Shown: positions 6,895 to 7,970 of the stretch, one piece after another
Layout of the letters: the number at the start of each line of letters is the position of its first letter
Numbering within the stretch: position 1 is the stretch's first letter
Source of the DNA: GCA-2687515 sp963582805
GTDB lineage: Bacteria > Pseudomonadota > Alphaproteobacteria > Rhodospirillales > UBA2165
DNA: 7,970 nucleotides
Reading direction: 5' to 3'
Assembly (NCBI GenBank): GCA_963582805.1
Contig: CAUZTZ010000196.1
Coordinates: forward strand, 1 to 7,970
Notes under the pieces: generated by a model
Databases searched by the model: none
The model's input: the letters and a program-made list of their open reading frames with translations, nothing else
Told to the model about the DNA's origin: nothing
Translations under genes and position numbers: made by a program

Positions 6895-7731
6895 TTATGC
6901 CTCCCCGCCTTGGACGGCGGCAAGGCCTAACTCGCCCCTGGCCACGTTCATCTCTGCATCGCTTGGCATACGGTTGTGCCATTCGGAGCGGCCTTCCATG
7001 AACGATATGCCCTTGCCCTTGACCGTATTGGCAATGATCGCCAGCGGCTGGCCATCCAAGTTGTCCAACTCAGCGAATGCATCACCGATCTCGGCAAAAT
7101 CATGGCCGTCGATGGAGACCGCATTCCAGCCGAAGCTGCGCCATTTGTCTTCGAGATCACCGAGCGCCATCAAATCCTCGGTGCGCCCCAAAATGCAAAG
7201 CGCGTTCCGATCAACAATGGCGACCAGATTATCCAGCTTGTGATGGGCGGCGAACATGGCCGATTCCCAGATCGAGCCTTCATAGCATTCGCCGTCGCCC
7301 AAGATCACGAAGGTGCGGTAATCCAAGCCGTCCTGGCGCGCCGCCAGGGCAAAGCCGGCGCCCATGCCGAGCCCGTGGCCGAGGGAGCCCGATATCCCCT
7401 CGATCCCCGGAATGCGGAAATCGGCGTACATGCCAAGCAGGCCGCCCGGCTCCGTAAACCGCTTCAACTCGTCCGCCGGGAAATAGCCGAGATCGGCGAG
7501 CACCGGATAAAGCACCATGGCCGCGTGGCCCTTGGATACAATCACCCGGTCCCGGTCTCGGTAATCGGGCTCGCCTTGTTGGTAGTTCAACTGGCCGCCG
7601 TAATAGAGGGCGGTAACGATGTCGGCGCAGGAATAGCTGGATGGGATATGGCCTTTCTTTTGGCGCATGGCCATTTCCCACAATTCCTGGCGCAACCAGA
7701 GCGCCTTGTCTTCGAGATCGTTTATGTTCAC
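6895..7731 (-). CDS. Split transketolase, N-terminal (ThDP-binding) subunit
   Basis: This is the first half of a two-gene transketolase (278 aa); it binds ThDP and Mg and transfers two-carbon ketol units. Visible landmarks are S66-K67-G68-H69, the G-S-L-G-H-G stretch at 115-120 with H119, the ThDP/Mg motif starting G145-D146-G147 and ending at N176, and K238-G-K-G-I with W251-H252 near the C-terminus. The usual GHxGGS substrate loop reads GHIPSSYS (27-34), a variant like that of sugar-cluster transketolases rather than central-metabolism ones. The start is GTG at 7731; no ATG lies upstream in frame before the previous stop, and the residues after GTG give a normal N-terminus. The only Shine-Dalgarno-like match is a weak GGGA about 11 nt upstream. 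The stop codon directly abuts the next gene's ATG. The family is certain; the substrate is not, since a biosynthetic carboligase or a pentose-phosphate enzyme would look alike. Confidence 0.93.
   Translation of the reverse strand: MNINDLEDKALWLRQELWEMAMRQKKGHIPSSYSCADIVTALYYGGQLNYQQGEPDYRDRDRVIVSKGHAAMVLYPVLADLGYFPADELKRFTEPGGLLGMYADFRIPGIEGISGSLGHGLGMGAGFALAARQDGLDYRTFVILGDGECYEGSIWESAMFAAHHKLDNLVAIVDRNALCILGRTEDLMALGDLEDKWRSFGWNAVSIDGHDFAEIGDAFAELDNLDGQPLAIIANTVKGKGISFMEGRSEWHNRMPSDAEMNVARGELGLAAVQGGEA
6900..6906 (-). promoter_or_regulatory. Strong ribosome binding site for the transketolase C-terminal subunit gene
   Basis: On the minus strand these bases read GGGGAGG, ending 5 nt before the ATG at 6894 and lying inside the last codons of the upstream subunit gene. 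This is the best Shine-Dalgarno match in the operon. It selects the first of three close ATG codons (residues 1, 3 and 4), because the other two are 6 and 9 nt further away. A strong site here would help keep the two transketolase subunits in balanced amounts. Confidence 0.75.
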
Positions 7732-7755
7732 GATTTTTGTTTTCCCGTTCTAAAT

Positions 7756-7970
7756 CTAAGCAGCGTTGCGCTCTTCCAATAATTTGCGGGCCAGGGGGAT
7801 GGCGCGCATACGTTCAATATGGTCAACCACGTCCGGGCCAAACTTATTATTCACCAAATCCAAATAAGGCTGGTGGGTGAAATAGGTGTCGAACGCCTGA
7901 TCCCGGAATTCCAGGATATCGGCGGCGCTGCAATGATCGTTGGACAGCGGCTTGGCGTTGTAGCCGTGCT
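7756..7970 (-). CDS. B12-binding-type radical SAM protein, C-terminal fragment (5' end outside the window)
   Basis: Only the last 70 codons and a TAG stop are in the window. The readable frame begins HGYNAKPLSN and continues with a FRDQAF..YF motif, a YLDLV..KFG segment and a basic RKLLEE tail. This is the kind of C-terminal tail I associate with BchE-like B12-binding-domain radical SAM proteins found in surface-polysaccharide clusters. The diagnostic parts (N-terminal cobalamin-binding domain and CxxxCxxC iron-sulfur motif) lie beyond the right edge, so family assignment rests on the tail alone. Such enzymes do radical methylations or rearrangements on unactivated carbons; the substrate here is unknown, but a sugar intermediate or its donor fits the context. 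The stop is 24 nt before the transketolase start, so the two are probably co-transcribed. The truncation is caused by the window edge; there is no sign of a broken gene. Confidence 0.65.
   Translation of the reverse strand, partial: HGYNAKPLSNDHCSAADILEFRDQAFDTYFTHQPYLDLVNNKFGPDVVDHIERMRAIPLARKLLEERNAA

Noticed and set aside
6976..7782. Long plus-strand open frame (268 codons) opposite the transketolase N-subunit
   Set aside because: Antisense shadow of a well-supported gene; the same pattern occurs opposite every gene here, as expected of GC-leaning DNA.
1..7970. Mobile elements, tRNA genes or CRISPR arrays
   Set aside because: No transposase or integrase, no cloverleaf, and no regularly spaced repeats were seen on either strand.

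Overview
This window is a single run of nine genes, all on the minus strand. It is read from the right edge to a probable terminator near the left end, and it encodes nucleotide-sugar biosynthesis for a surface polysaccharide (O-antigen, capsule or similar). The base composition is moderately GC-rich with GC-leaning codons, and the first ~110 bases are visibly richer in A+T. This, with the heptose and ColD-type enzymes, suggests a Gram-negative proteobacterium, perhaps an alphaproteobacterium. That placement is tentative: no rRNA or other phylogenetic marker is present.

Layout in transcription order (right to left): the C-terminal tail of a B12-binding-type radical SAM protein (7756-7970, cut by the window edge); the N-terminal, thiamine-diphosphate (ThDP)-binding half of a split transketolase (6895-7731); its C-terminal partner (5923-6894); a D-isomer 2-hydroxyacid dehydrogenase (4994-5926); an extended-SDR sugar-nucleotide enzyme (4052-4987); a ColD-like PLP sugar 3-dehydratase with His in place of the Schiff-base Lys (2874-4043); an extended-SDR enzyme resembling the Campylobacter Cj1427 GDP-heptose C4-dehydrogenase (1913-2857); an HddC-type heptose-1-phosphate guanylyltransferase (1194-1916); and an HddA-type heptose-7-phosphate kinase (144-1157). 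Two hairpins, the second followed by a short U-run, close the unit at about 105-153. Most junctions overlap by 4 nt, abut, or are separated by fewer than 25 nt, so this looks like one operon. No promoter is visible, so it presumably starts beyond position 7970.

How the genes may work together (inference): HddA and HddC would make GDP-D-glycero-D-manno-heptose, with GmhA- and GmhB-type steps supplied from elsewhere. The Cj1427-like SDR would oxidise C4, and the ColD-like enzyme would use the 4-keto group to remove the C3 hydroxyl, giving a GDP-4-keto-3-deoxy-heptose. The second SDR, the split transketolase, the 2-hydroxyacid dehydrogenase and the radical SAM protein then need a job. One attractive reading is that the transketolase pair adds a two-carbon ketol unit to the keto sugar, with the dehydrogenase supplying a hydroxypyruvate-type donor, to form a branched-chain higher sugar. 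I know of no characterised pathway with this combination, but none of these later steps can be proven from sequence alone.
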